NCBI GenBank assembly: GCA_001618615.1
Contig: LKHB01000185.1
Coordinates: 26,522-90,521 of the forward strand
Origin: Fermentibacter danicus
Lineage (GTDB): Bacteria > Fermentibacterota > Fermentibacteria > Fermentibacterales > Fermentibacteraceae
Reading direction: 5' to 3'
Length of the DNA: 64,000 bases
Part shown: piece by piece, positions 35,872-45,752 of the stretch
How positions within the stretch are numbered: position 1 is the first letter of the stretch
Layout of the letters: each line of letters opens with the position of its first letter
Notes under the pieces: model-generated
Told to the model about the DNA's origin: nothing
Database searches by the model: none
What the model saw: only the letters and a program-made list of their open reading frames with translations
Position numbers and translations under genes: made by a program

Positions 35872-38439
35872 TCACACCCGCCCAGGTGGCGGCGTAGAGC
35901 CCTCTTCCTCCTCCGCGGCAGGTCCGGAGGGCGCAGCCTCGGTTCTGGCGGGACCGGAACCGGGAGCCGGTATATTATCGGTTCCACGGGGGGCCGCCGG
36001 CAGGGAAACCGTGAAGACGGTCCCCCTTCCGGGTGAGGATTCCACCTCTATGCGGCCACCATGCCGCTTGACTATGGACGAGGCGACGGCGAGCCCGAGT
36101 CCGCTCCCCCGCGACTTCGTAGAGAAGTAGGGATCGTAGATCCTCTCCAGGACCTCCGAGTTCATGCCGGGGCCGTTGTCGGCCAGGGAGACGCGGACCT
36201 CCCTCTCCCCGGCCCTGGTCATCCCGTTCCACAGTCTGATGTCCAGCCGCCCCGATCCGTCCAGGGCCTCCCTGGCGTTTACGATGAAGTTGCTGAAAGC
36301 CTGGACCATCTGCCCCTCGTCCGCTTCGACCTTCCAGAGGCCCCCCGGGGCCTGGACCTGGAGCGAGAGCTGCACGCCCGATCCGCTCATGACGAGCCTC
36401 GCGGTGCTGCCCAGCAGGCTTTCGAGATCCAGAGCCCTCTTCTCGACACCGCTGGAGCCCCGCGAGAGCATTTCGAGCTGTCGCAGCATCATCAGAGCCT
36501 TGTCGCAGGCATCGAGCGCGCTCGCGAGATAACCGGCCGCCTCGCTCCCCCCGGGCTCGGAGGCGGCGCAGAGGTCTATGCTGCCGGTCACAACCGACAT
36601 GATGTTCTTGAAATCGTGAGCGATCCCGCCGGCCATGAGCGAGATCGACTCCTGCTTCTGGGATTCGAGGATCTCGGACTCCATCCGCCTCTTCTCGGTC
36701 ACGTTGCGGACGGTGCAGACGACGGCGTCGTTCTCGAAGGGAGCCATCCGGCACTCGTACACACCCTCCATGGGGCCGCCGGATATCGCAAGCTCGATGG
36801 ACTCGACCGAACGGAGCTGCAGGCACTTCGCCGCGGTCTTCTCCGCAAGACTCACGTCGGCGGATGACAGGCCGATCTCCTCGATGTTCCTGCCCTGGAG
36901 ACGATCCCTGATTCCGGAGGAGCCGGAGTCCGATCCGGCCTTTACGTCGATTATCCGGCCGTCGCTCGAAATGACGAGGACGCTCTCCGGAATCGCCGAA
37001 AGAATGGCTTCGTTGCGCATCTCGGAGCCCAGCAGCATCTCCTCTATCCTCACCCTGTCGGTGACGTCGACTGCGATGCCCCCCAACAGGAGCGTGCCGT
37101 CGGACTCCGGGCCGACCGGGAAGGAGTGGAAAAGGAGCCGCCTCACGGCTCCGTCGCCGATCCGGACATCGAGTTCCGTGAGGACCGGCCTCCGGTTCCG
37201 CATCACCTCGTCATCGCTCCTCGCGAGCACCGAAGCCTGTTCGGCAGGCCAGACGTCCTTCCAGTCGATCCCCTCCCAGTCCTCCCGCGACCCCAGGAGG
37301 TCTCTCCTGAAGTTTTCGTTGGCGTAGACCAGCCTCCCGTCGGGCTTTCTGATGTAGGAATAGCCCGGAAGGTACTTCGCGAACAGGTCGAACCGCTGCC
37401 TGCTCTGCCTGAGATCCAGCGAAGCCCTCTCGAGGCGATCGAGGGTTGCGTCCAGGGTCGAGGCGAGCAGCGAGAACTCATCGTCCCCCGGGGGAATGCC
37501 GCATCGCATCGAGGGGTCACTGCTGTCGCCTATCTCGCGTATCCGGAGGGTGAGAGTCCGAAGCGGCATCATCACCTCGCCCTGGAAGAGGAGGATGGTG
37601 ACGGCCACGAGCACCATCCCGGCGATCAGCACGAAGAGCATCGCACGATCGGCGATGTCACGCCCGAGTCCGTAGACCTCGCGGGGGGACTCGATCTTGA
37701 GTATCACGTCCAGGCCAGGACCGGCTCCGAGGGTGGCGTAGACTACGGCCTTGTCCATCCCCGTCCTCAGGATGAGTTCGGAAGGACGGGAGGGATCGAT
37801 CCCGGGAGGGCCGGCCTCCGGGGCGAGGATGCCGACTCTGTTGTCCGGCATGAAATTGAGCCCGTCCAGAGTCCCGCCGTCGATCCTGTCGGCGAAGACG
37901 ACGACCCCGACAGGGGCTCCGTCTCCCACGGAGGGCCTGACCTCGCATGCTCCGACGAACCAGGGCGAGGAGCCGGAGAAGAGAACGCCGCAACGGGACT
38001 CTCCATCCTCCAGGACGGAGGAGAAACCCGACTCGGATATCCTTGCGGACAGCCCGGGCGGGAAGGGGGATGCAGCTTCACCGCGCACTATGCCGGAAGC
38101 ATAGGCGGGCGTGCCTGATGAATTGTAGATGACGACGGCGTCGAGGCCTTCTTCAGCCCAGGACGAAGTGTCCGCGAGTGTCAGAACGAGTCTTGCATCG
38201 CCTCCTTCCAGGAACCGGCGGACCGAGGGGAGGGAGGCCGTCTCGATCGCCGCGGCGGCCGTACGGCCAGCCTGTTCCAGGGCGAGCCGCCTTGTTTCGA
38301 CGGCGGTCCGGACGAGCTGCCGCTCCTCGAGGTCCTCGAAGGTTCCCAGGAAGAAGAATCTGAACACGAGAGCCGTCGCTACGGCGACGACGGCGAGGAA
38401 GACCACCAGCAGGACCGCAAGCCTGCTCCTGAGAGTCAC
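35872..38439 (-). CDS. Membrane sensor histidine kinase with two PAS domains
   Basis: 855 residues. Helices at about 7-31 and 268-288 flank an extracytoplasmic sensor region that resembles CHASE4 only loosely. A HAMP-like linker follows, then two PAS domains (KPDGRLVYANENFRRDLLG; AIPESVLVISSDGRIIDV), the phosphoacceptor His in GGIAHDFKNIMSVV and an intact ATPase domain (NFIVNAREAL, DNGPGMN, GSGLGLAVA). The C-terminal 40 residues are Pro/Ala/Glu-rich. It lacks a receiver. The GTG start overlaps the stop of the hybrid kinase (GTGA), so the two should be made together. It is the last gene of the 18-gene run. Confidence 0.9.
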   Translation of the reverse strand: MTLRSRLAVLLVVFLAVVAVATALVFRFFFLGTFEDLEERQLVRTAVETRRLALEQAGRTAAAAIETASLPSVRRFLEGGDARLVLTLADTSSWAEEGLDAVVIYNSSGTPAYASGIVRGEAASPFPPGLSARISESGFSSVLEDGESRCGVLFSGSSPWFVGACEVRPSVGDGAPVGVVVFADRIDGGTLDGLNFMPDNRVGILAPEAGPPGIDPSRPSELILRTGMDKAVVYATLGAGPGLDVILKIESPREVYGLGRDIADRAMLFVLIAGMVLVAVTILLFQGEVMMPLRTLTLRIREIGDSSDPSMRCGIPPGDDEFSLLASTLDATLDRLERASLDLRQSRQRFDLFAKYLPGYSYIRKPDGRLVYANENFRRDLLGSREDWEGIDWKDVWPAEQASVLARSDDEVMRNRRPVLTELDVRIGDGAVRRLLFHSFPVGPESDGTLLLGGIAVDVTDRVRIEEMLLGSEMRNEAILSAIPESVLVISSDGRIIDVKAGSDSGSSGIRDRLQGRNIEEIGLSSADVSLAEKTAAKCLQLRSVESIELAISGGPMEGVYECRMAPFENDAVVCTVRNVTEKRRMESEILESQKQESISLMAGGIAHDFKNIMSVVTGSIDLCAASEPGGSEAAGYLASALDACDKALMMLRQLEMLSRGSSGVEKRALDLESLLGSTARLVMSGSGVQLSLQVQAPGGLWKVEADEGQMVQAFSNFIVNAREALDGSGRLDIRLWNGMTRAGEREVRVSLADNGPGMNSEVLERIYDPYFSTKSRGSGLGLAVASSIVKRHGGRIEVESSPGRGTVFTVSLPAAPRGTDNIPAPGSGPARTEAAPSGPAAEEEEGSTPPPGRV

Positions 38440-40964
38440 GGATCCATGCCTCCCTGTCTCCCGGACGGCCCTGCCCCATCCTGGTCGATCGATGCGAGGA
38501 GCCTGCGGACGGTGGAGCTGAGTTCCTCGAGGTTGAAGGGCTTGCGCAGGGCGGCCTTGAAACCGTGGACGGCGTACTCCGACAGAACGGAATCCGAGGA
38601 ATAGCCGCTCGAGACTATGGCATGGACGTCTCCGAACCTGGCCCGCGCCCGCGCCAGGGTCTCGAGTCCTCCGATGCCGCCGGGCACCACGAGGTCGAGA
38701 ATCAGAATGTCGAACGGCCTGCCCTTCCGGACGGCCTCGGCGAGGCGGTACAGGGCGGCGCCTCCGTCGGCGGCCGTCTCGACGGTGTAATCCAGGGTCT
38801 CGAGCATCTCCTTGATCGTCTCCAGCACGCTCAGATCGTCATCCATGACAAGGATTCTGGCGCGCCCGCCCATCGCGGAGGCGGGGAGGTACTGCGAGGG
38901 ATCGGTCATCCCGTGGATCGCCGGAATGTGGAGGACGAACCGCCCGCCGGGGCCGGGCAGGGCCTCCAGCCATCCCGCGTGTTTGACCGCTATGGAGTGG
39001 GCCATCGAGAGGCCGAGTCCGACTGACTCATCCTTTGTGGTGAAGTACGGCTCGAAGACCTTCTTCAGCAGATCCTCCCTGATGCCGGGACCGGAGTCCA
39101 GGAACTCCATCGTGACGTAATGGCCGGGATTGAGCCCGGCTACCTGGGGATCAATCGAGTTGTAGGCCTTCATTTCGAACCATCCGTAGCCCCCGATGGC
39201 CTCGATCGAGTTCGTCGCCATGTTCCTGAAGAGCTGAGCGATCTGATCCTCGTCCGCATCGATGGGCCACGTGCCGGGCCGGATGTCGAGCCTGAGGGAG
39301 ACCCCGAGACCCCTGAAGAGCGGCTCCAGCACCGTTTTCGCCAGATCCTCCACGTCCGTCGGCTTGAAGTAGGGCGAACCTCCCGTGGAGAACGTCAGGA
39401 GTTTCCTCGTCAGGTCGCCGGCCCTGACGCAGGCGTCCAGCGCCCTCTCCAGGCTCCGGAGAACCTGCTGGGAGGGGTTAGGGATGTCGGACATGGCGAG
39501 TTCGATGCTGCCTATCGCAGTGGAGAGCCTGTTGTTGAAGTCGTGTGCTATGCCGCCGGCGAGCAGCCCGAGGGATTCGAGCCTCTGCAGGCGCGACGCA
39601 GCCTCCTCGGCCTTCATCTTCTGCGTCACGTCGCGGGCTACGGCGAGCACCGTGTCCGGGCCGAAGGCGACGATGCGGACGTCGAGGTAGTAGGTGGTCT
39701 CCTGACTTCGTACTCCGAGGGAGATGCTCTCGACGGTGTTCCTATCGAGCACCCGGGAGATGATGGACTTTATCCTGGAGGCTTCGGCATCGATCAGTTC
39801 GATGTCGTCGATATGCATCCCCTCGGCCCTGGAGAGCGGCAGGGGGGCCTTGAATCCATACCCCGGCTTCACGGAGACAATGGTCCCGTCCCTCCTGATC
39901 CTGACCATGAAGTCGGGTATCAGCCTGAGGAGCATGGCGTTGTTCTGTTCGCTCCGCCTGATGGCTCCTGTCAGCATCTCCAGCTTCTCCAGAACGGGTC
40001 CGATGGCCAGGCCGATGCTGGACACCTCGTCGAGCCTCTCCGTGCCCGTCTGCTCCGGTGATGCACCCGATTCCTGGATCATCGCCATGATGCCCCTGAT
40101 CCTCTTCACCACGAGGAACTGGATCAGGGACAGGGTTACGATCGAGAAGATTATTCCGCCCAGGACCGTCAGCGCGATGAAGTGGGTCAGGATGGTGTCC
40201 GCCTCGGCGGCGATGTCACGGTTCAACCTCGTGTGGAGCCTCACACACCCGCCGTCGAGGCTCGGATGGGAAACGGAGACGATCAGCTCGTCATCGTTCG
40301 GGTAGGTGAACAGAGTGTCGCCCGGCATCATGGCGGAATCGGGGCGCGAGATCCAGGCATCGAGAGCGGAGCTGGAGAGGATTCTGGCAAGGCCGTCGGA
40401 GCTGTCCAGGAGCCTGACGAATGCCAGAGAACCTGCTCTCGGACCGTCTCCGTCGCTTGCCAGGACATCATGGACGGCGGCGAGTGCCATGCGGTCGCCG
40501 ATGACGACCAGCCCGGCCGTGTCGGCTCCGGCCGCCGCCAGCCCCGAGAGGACGCCGCCCGTCATCCAGGCGGGCTCCATTGCCGCATCGAACGGGACGA
40601 GCCGCCCGCCGGTCGATCCCACGGAGAGGACCGGATCCCCGGACGGGGAGAAGAAGAGCATCTGGTCGATCGCGAGTCTGGTCAGGACGCCGGGTGTGAT
40701 CTCGCGGACCGCAAAGGCGCTGTCGGCGCCGAGTAGATAGTCGTACGACTGATCCCACGTCGCCCAGTCCATGGCGGCGTTGCGGAGACCATCGATCTCG
40801 GCTTCGAGGAGGTCGGACACGCCACGGAGGTCCCTGACGGCGTCGTCCCGTTCGAGCCTGGCGAAGTCCGGGCGGAACACGAGGAAGGACAGCATCGCGG
40901 CGGCGGCAAAGAGCACGAGTATCGTGCCGCCGAGGAAAACGATGGTCTGCCCGCGGAGACTCAT
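38436..40964 (-). CDS. Hybrid sensor histidine kinase with CHASE4 sensor and receiver domain
   Basis: 842 residues. The first helix (FLGGTILVLFAAAAMLSFLV) leads into a CHASE4 domain with the signature AAMDWATWDQSYDYL; a second helix follows near 255-275. Then come a PAS-like domain, HisKA with GGIAHDFNNRLS, ATPase (MATNSIEAIG, DSGPGI, VGLGLSMAH), and a C-terminal receiver with MDDD, phosphoacceptor Asp in ILDLVVPGG and Lys in ALRKPF. ATG start with GGGAGG. No DNA-binding output domain is present or adjacent, so the final target is unknown. Phosphoryl transfer between this receiver and the overlapping kinase is plausible. Confidence 0.92.
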   Translation of the reverse strand: MSLRGQTIVFLGGTILVLFAAAAMLSFLVFRPDFARLERDDAVRDLRGVSDLLEAEIDGLRNAAMDWATWDQSYDYLLGADSAFAVREITPGVLTRLAIDQMLFFSPSGDPVLSVGSTGGRLVPFDAAMEPAWMTGGVLSGLAAAGADTAGLVVIGDRMALAAVHDVLASDGDGPRAGSLAFVRLLDSSDGLARILSSSALDAWISRPDSAMMPGDTLFTYPNDDELIVSVSHPSLDGGCVRLHTRLNRDIAAEADTILTHFIALTVLGGIIFSIVTLSLIQFLVVKRIRGIMAMIQESGASPEQTGTERLDEVSSIGLAIGPVLEKLEMLTGAIRRSEQNNAMLLRLIPDFMVRIRRDGTIVSVKPGYGFKAPLPLSRAEGMHIDDIELIDAEASRIKSIISRVLDRNTVESISLGVRSQETTYYLDVRIVAFGPDTVLAVARDVTQKMKAEEAASRLQRLESLGLLAGGIAHDFNNRLSTAIGSIELAMSDIPNPSQQVLRSLERALDACVRAGDLTRKLLTFSTGGSPYFKPTDVEDLAKTVLEPLFRGLGVSLRLDIRPGTWPIDADEDQIAQLFRNMATNSIEAIGGYGWFEMKAYNSIDPQVAGLNPGHYVTMEFLDSGPGIREDLLKKVFEPYFTTKDESVGLGLSMAHSIAVKHAGWLEALPGPGGRFVLHIPAIHGMTDPSQYLPASAMGGRARILVMDDDLSVLETIKEMLETLDYTVETAADGGAALYRLAEAVRKGRPFDILILDLVVPGGIGGLETLARARARFGDVHAIVSSGYSSDSVLSEYAVHGFKAALRKPFNLEELSSTVRRLLASIDQDGAGPSGRQGGMDP

Positions 40965-41015
40965 CCGCCCTCCCGTCTTCCCTGGAGCTGAAGCAGTGCG
41001 GGATATACCCGAGGC

Positions 41016-41951
41016 TCAGCTACCGGACAACCTCCGAAGCGTCTCGTCGAGGGCCTCGGCCGTTGACGTGCCGAGAACGGTTACGCCCTCGTAGCCCTTC
41101 ATCAATCCCTGGAGCACCGTTCCCGGGCCCACCTCCACGAAGGTGTCGTATCCCTGTCCGATCAGGCGCCTGATGGAAGCCGCCCACAGCACGGGGGAAG
41201 TGAGCTGGCCGATCAGGAGCGATCTCGCTTCCGCCCCCGAACGCACGAAATCGGCCGTCACGTTGGCGACCACCGGGATTGCCGGGTCCGAGAACTCCGT
41301 GGCGTCGAGGCCTGCAGCCAGGCCTTCGGCGGCCTCCCTCATGAGGGGGGAATGCCATGCGCCCGATACCCTGAGAGGAATGACCCTGCGGACGCCGGCG
41401 TCCTTCGCCGCGGCCGAGGCGGCTTCGATGGCTCCGGGAGTTCCGGACAGGACTATCTGCCCTTCGGAGTTGATGTTGGCTATGCCGATGGCTCCGGCCG
41501 GCAATGCGGCCTGTACCGCCGACTCCGCAACCTCGCGCGTGGCGCCTATGAGGGCGACCATTCCGCCGGGATACCGGTCAGCGCACTGCTGCATCAGCCT
41601 GCCTCTGAGCCTTGTCAGAGGGATCGCCGCCTCGGGGGTGATGACTCCTGCGGCTACCAGGGCCGGGTATTCGCCCAGGCTGTTGCCGGCCGCTCCGAGA
41701 GCCTCCACTCCGGCTTCGGCGAGGACGGCCAGGACCGCCAGGCTGACGGCGGTTATCGCCGGCTGGACATTGTCCGTCCGAGTGAGGAGATCCTCCGGAC
41801 CTTCGGAGATCAGGGACAGGAGCCCCGGGGTCTCCGAAAGCTCGTCGAGCCGGGAGAGGATTCCGGCGGCGGCGGATCTCCCGGCGAGGTGCGAGGCCAT
41901 GCCGACGCTCTGCGATCCCTGTCCGGGGAACATGAAGGCGATCTTGGACAT
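41016..41951 (-). CDS. fabD: Malonyl-CoA:ACP transacylase
   Basis: 311 residues. Loads malonyl groups on acyl carrier protein for fatty acid synthesis. Motifs: FMFPGQGSQ at the start, nucleophile Ser91 in AAGNSLGEYPAL, catalytic His in SGAWHSPLM, and VEVGPGTVLQGLMK near the end. The usual GHSLGE reads GNSLGE. No other fab genes are nearby. ATG at 41951 with AAGGAG five bases upstream; 70 bases follow the upstream gene and 51 bases precede the hybrid kinase. Confidence 0.95.
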   Translation of the reverse strand: MSKIAFMFPGQGSQSVGMASHLAGRSAAAGILSRLDELSETPGLLSLISEGPEDLLTRTDNVQPAITAVSLAVLAVLAEAGVEALGAAGNSLGEYPALVAAGVITPEAAIPLTRLRGRLMQQCADRYPGGMVALIGATREVAESAVQAALPAGAIGIANINSEGQIVLSGTPGAIEAASAAAKDAGVRRVIPLRVSGAWHSPLMREAAEGLAAGLDATEFSDPAIPVVANVTADFVRSGAEARSLLIGQLTSPVLWAASIRRLIGQGYDTFVEVGPGTVLQGLMKGYEGVTVLGTSTAEALDETLRRLSGS

Positions 41952-42021
41952 CGAAACTCCTTGCGTGGCCGCGTGGGCGGCGGTCTGATCCCGGCTCCTA
42001 TCCTAATCCCCGGGAACCGGA

Positions 42022-44505
42022 TTAGAAAGTGCCTGTCGCCCGCGACTCGAGTTCGAGAGCCCGCGCGAGCATCCTCGTGCGGGGCCAGGAGGAATCGGCG
42101 GCGACGGCCCGGCGCAGCATGACCAGCGCCGACTGCGTGTCGCCCCTGTCGCGGAAGCCCTCCGAAGCCGTGGTGAGAGCGACAGCCAGCCATCTGGCAC
42201 CCATTGCGGTCCCGCGGCATCGCTCGAAGGCCTCGACCGCCCGCGGAAGCATTCCGGCCCAGTACAGCATCTGTCCCTCCCTCAGAGGATCGTCGGAGCC
42301 TCCGGCGGAGAGCAGGGACGCCACACAGGGGGCGATCGTCGCCTGGGGATCGGCGGGGGCCCTGCGCCTTATGAACTGGCAGGGCGCCCGGTCGTCAGTG
42401 TTGACGCCCGAGCCCGACACTGCGGCGACTATCTCCTCCCCGGAGGCGACCGGCAGCAGATACAGGCTGTCTGCGGGGTCGAAGGCGGTGGAGAACAGCT
42501 CCTCACGGGCGGCGGGCGTGTCGAACATGGCGGGGATGTCGAGCGAGAGAGGCTCGTTCGATCCGACGAGAACGGCATGCCTCCCTCCGGCCATGTGTAC
42601 GGCGCAGTGGGGGAAGACTCCGCTCCAGGTGGCGAGGATCCGTTTAAGATCATGCACCGGAAGCTGGTGGAGGGGCACCCACTGGGCGGAGACGCCTCCG
42701 GGGGTTAGATGACCGAGGACGCTCCGGTAGAACTCGCTCGTGTACAGTACCCAACTGTCGGAGGAGCCGGGGTGGGTGGCGTCACAGATTATCAGGTCGT
42801 ACCTGGAGAGTCCCGCCGCGAGGTAGTTCCTGCCGTCATCGCCTACGAGCACGAACCTGGGATCGAGGTCGGGCCGCCGGTTCTCCGAGGCGAAGAGAGG
42901 CAGGGCCTCGACCACGGACGGGCATATCTCCACGCAGACCAGCGATTCCACGGGATGGCACAGGACGGCGCCGGACGTTATGCCGCCCCCGAGCGCGATC
43001 ACCAGGACGCTGCGCGCACCGGGGCGGTATCCCCACGGGAGGTGTCCGAGAAGGTGGAACGCCTCTAGAGAGGCCTGGTCGATGGGGACCTCCTCCACGC
43101 CGTTGATGCGAAGGCTCCGGTACCCGTCCCAGTCCCTTCCGAAGACGGACACGGTCGCCACGCGGTCTTCGTCGAAGAAGAGCAGATCCAGGTCGCGGGA
43201 TGGAGGTCGGGAGCCGGGAGGCTGGAGAACGAAGGCCGCTATCACGGCCGGGGCTGTCGCCGCAGCCGCAGCCAGGGCGCGCCGCGACCCGCCGCCCCTG
43301 CCCCGGAGAACCGCGACGGCTCCGATCAGTCCGGCCAGAGCGGCGAGAACTCCGGTTCCGCGGGTCGGCCCGGCCGAGGACATGACCACGAGGGAGGCAA
43401 AGAAGGGACCTGCCGCGGCTCCGGCCGAGTTTGCCATGGTGAGGAGCCCGACGTCCCGTCCCAGACGGGCGTCCCTTGCGGCCGCCCTGACCATGAACGG
43501 GAAGGTCGCCCCCATGCATGCGGACGCGGGGATCATAGTGAAGCAGGCCAGCAGCACACGGGCCGGACCCGGCAACGGGTGAGGCAGGAGCGATGCGGGA
43601 TCCAGCCGGAGAGAAGCATCCAGCAGGGGCAGCGAGCCGAGGAGTCCCTCCAGGGCTACGGCCGCCCCGAACATGGGAAGGGCGGGGCCTCGGCTCCTCC
43701 TGCCGATCCAGCTTCCGATCCCCATGCCGAGGAGCGCCGAGGCTCCCATTGCGGAGAAGGCGTAGGTGCTGTTCCCCAGAACGAACGTGAGCTGCCTCGA
43801 CCACACCGACTCGAACGAGAGAGCTATCATGCCGCTGGCTGCGAACAGGACCAGATGGAAGAGGCTGGGCCCCCCTCCCTGCGCCTCAGTCCTTCCGCGC
43901 TCGCAGGCCGACCCGCCGTCCCGTCCCGCCAGAAGGAGGATCGCCGAAGCCAGCATGAGAGCCGACGCCGACAGAAGAGACGCGCGGGCCCCGAGCGCCT
44001 CCAGCAGAACGAATCCGGCGGCCAGCCCCCCGAGGGCGGACCCGATCGTGTTCAGCGCATAGAGGCCGGCTATGCCGGACACCGCTCCCCTGCTCTCCTC
44101 CGTCCTTGCGAGCAGCGGTATAAGCCCCCCGCCGAGGAACGAGGGAGGCAGGACGAGGATGAAGGCCGCGAAGGCGCGGACCAGCACGACCGGGATTCCG
44201 GCCGAGTACAGCGCGGGAAGGAGACCGGCCGCTGCCGGAGCGAGGAGCAGGGGCATGAAGAAGGCCGGGATGCAGGCGAGCGAGAGCAGGCCGAGCAGAC
44301 GGACCGGAGCCTTCGAGGAATCGCCTATCCTGCCGAAGGCGAGCCCGCCCGAGGCGAACCCGGCCATGACGGCCGAGAGCACGACCATCGTGGCATCCGC
44401 GCTGCCTCCGGTGAGAAGCAGAAGAGCCCTGTTCCACACGACCTCCGCACAGAGGAGGGCGAATCCCGAAGCGAAGGCGAAGGCGGCGGTCCGGCCCGGT
44501 CTCAC
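42022..44505 (-). CDS. Spermidine synthase-like methyl/aminopropyltransferase fused to an MFS-like membrane domain
   Basis: 827 residues. About 1-420 form some 12-14 transmembrane helices (FASGFALLCAEVVWNRAL; GLYALNTIGSALGGL; SFESVWSRQLTFVLGNS), the pattern of fused MFS/spermidine synthases. About 450-690 form a Rossmann domain with VLVIALGGGITSGAVL, CVEICPSVVEALP and LIICDATHPGSSDSWVLY, as in SpeE-like enzymes. A short TPR-like tail ends it. The substrate is uncertain; many such fusions do not make spermidine. GTG start overlaps the permease stop (GTGA), so it belongs to the exporter operon. Confidence 0.85.
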   Translation of the reverse strand: MRPGRTAAFAFASGFALLCAEVVWNRALLLLTGGSADATMVVLSAVMAGFASGGLAFGRIGDSSKAPVRLLGLLSLACIPAFFMPLLLAPAAAGLLPALYSAGIPVVLVRAFAAFILVLPPSFLGGGLIPLLARTEESRGAVSGIAGLYALNTIGSALGGLAAGFVLLEALGARASLLSASALMLASAILLLAGRDGGSACERGRTEAQGGGPSLFHLVLFAASGMIALSFESVWSRQLTFVLGNSTYAFSAMGASALLGMGIGSWIGRRSRGPALPMFGAAVALEGLLGSLPLLDASLRLDPASLLPHPLPGPARVLLACFTMIPASACMGATFPFMVRAAARDARLGRDVGLLTMANSAGAAAGPFFASLVVMSSAGPTRGTGVLAALAGLIGAVAVLRGRGGGSRRALAAAAATAPAVIAAFVLQPPGSRPPSRDLDLLFFDEDRVATVSVFGRDWDGYRSLRINGVEEVPIDQASLEAFHLLGHLPWGYRPGARSVLVIALGGGITSGAVLCHPVESLVCVEICPSVVEALPLFASENRRPDLDPRFVLVGDDGRNYLAAGLSRYDLIICDATHPGSSDSWVLYTSEFYRSVLGHLTPGGVSAQWVPLHQLPVHDLKRILATWSGVFPHCAVHMAGGRHAVLVGSNEPLSLDIPAMFDTPAAREELFSTAFDPADSLYLLPVASGEEIVAAVSGSGVNTDDRAPCQFIRRRAPADPQATIAPCVASLLSAGGSDDPLREGQMLYWAGMLPRAVEAFERCRGTAMGARWLAVALTTASEGFRDRGDTQSALVMLRRAVAADSSWPRTRMLARALELESRATGTF

Positions 44506-45752
44506 TGATTGTAGCCCAGGGCGCGCACCGGCTCCAGCCCGGCGGCTCTCATCGCGGGAAAGACCCCGGCCCCTATCCCGACCATCGCGCTGGCGAGCAC
44601 GGCCACTATCACGCTCCAGGCTTCGAGCCCCGCAGGGATCGGCGTCAGGGACGCCACCACGATGGCGAGCACGCTTCCCCCGACGATGCCCAGCACCCCT
44701 CCCGCGAGCGCCAGTATCACCGATTCAGTGAGGAACTGTGCGAGGATCTGGGAACTCTTCGCGCCGAGGGCCTTTCGGAGGCCGATCTCCCTGGTCCGCT
44801 CGGTGACGCTCACGAGCATGATGTTGGCTATCCCGATCGATCCCACGATCAGCGCGATGGCGGAGATCGCCAGCATGGCGGCGTAGATGCCCGCCGAGAC
44901 GTTGGAGTAGGTCTCGATGAGCTGGTCGGCCGTGACCAGCTCGAAGTCGTTGTCGTCCTCGATGGACAGTCCCCTGATGCGTCTCATGCAGGCTTCGATG
45001 TTCTCGAGCATCCTGTCCATGTCGGCCCTCGCCTCTATCTCGACCGCCAGGGACAGGCGGCTCTTCGGGTCGGTCCAGTTGCCGAGGACGGTGTAGGGAA
45101 CGAAGACGATGTTGTCCTGGGTCTCGCCCATCACCTCGCCCGAGCTCTCGAGGACGCCGATCACGATCATCCTCCTGCCGGCGAGATCCATCACCGAGCC
45201 GGTGGGGTCGTCCGCCCCGTACAGTCTCTCGGCGACATCCGCGCCGAGGACGCAGACGTCCCTGCGCGAGGAGACCTCGAAATCGGTGAAGAACCTTCCG
45301 AAGACGGTGTTCTTGTGCCCTACGAGCGGCCAGTCCGCCGAGGTGCCGGTCAGCTCGACCGCGATCTCCCTGCCGTCCGGAGCCTTTATCAGGGTGTACC
45401 ATCCCGTCAACGGCACGGCGGCCAGTACTCCGTCGATCCTCTCCAGCTCGTCTATGTCCTCGAATCTGAAATCCCGTCTCCTGAAGTACTCTCTGGCGTT
45501 GCCCATCATCATGCCGGGCGTCTTCTGGATGTAGACGGTCCCGGCGCCAAGCCCTCCCAGGGCGTCCGTGACCTGCCGATTGAGACCCTGTACGAGGCTG
45601 GCGACCCCGGTCACCGTCGTCACGCCGATCACTATGCCCGTGGTCGTCAGGGCGCTGCGCATCTTGTTGGCCCAGAGGGAGCGGAATGCGGATACCACGT
45701 TCTCCGCTTCGAGTTTCACCGCTCCGGCGAAGCGCTGGATCAGCCTACTCAT
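44502..45752 (-). CDS. ABC transporter permease, MacB/FtsX type (second copy)
   Basis: 416 residues with the MacB-type layout: an N-terminal helix (LWANKMRSALTTTGIVIGV), a periplasmic MacB_PCD domain and three C-terminal helices (FtsX domain) carrying NIMLVSVTERTREIGLRKALGA. It pairs with the preceding permease, so the transporter is probably a heterodimer driven by one ATPase type. The frame extends 29 codons upstream, but the ATG at 45752 (MSRLIQRFAG) overlaps the first permease stop by 8 bases and is the natural start. Confidence 0.92.
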   Translation of the reverse strand: MSRLIQRFAGAVKLEAENVVSAFRSLWANKMRSALTTTGIVIGVTTVTGVASLVQGLNRQVTDALGGLGAGTVYIQKTPGMMMGNAREYFRRRDFRFEDIDELERIDGVLAAVPLTGWYTLIKAPDGREIAVELTGTSADWPLVGHKNTVFGRFFTDFEVSSRRDVCVLGADVAERLYGADDPTGSVMDLAGRRMIVIGVLESSGEVMGETQDNIVFVPYTVLGNWTDPKSRLSLAVEIEARADMDRMLENIEACMRRIRGLSIEDDNDFELVTADQLIETYSNVSAGIYAAMLAISAIALIVGSIGIANIMLVSVTERTREIGLRKALGAKSSQILAQFLTESVILALAGGVLGIVGGSVLAIVVASLTPIPAGLEAWSVIVAVLASAMVGIGAGVFPAMRAAGLEPVRALGYNQ

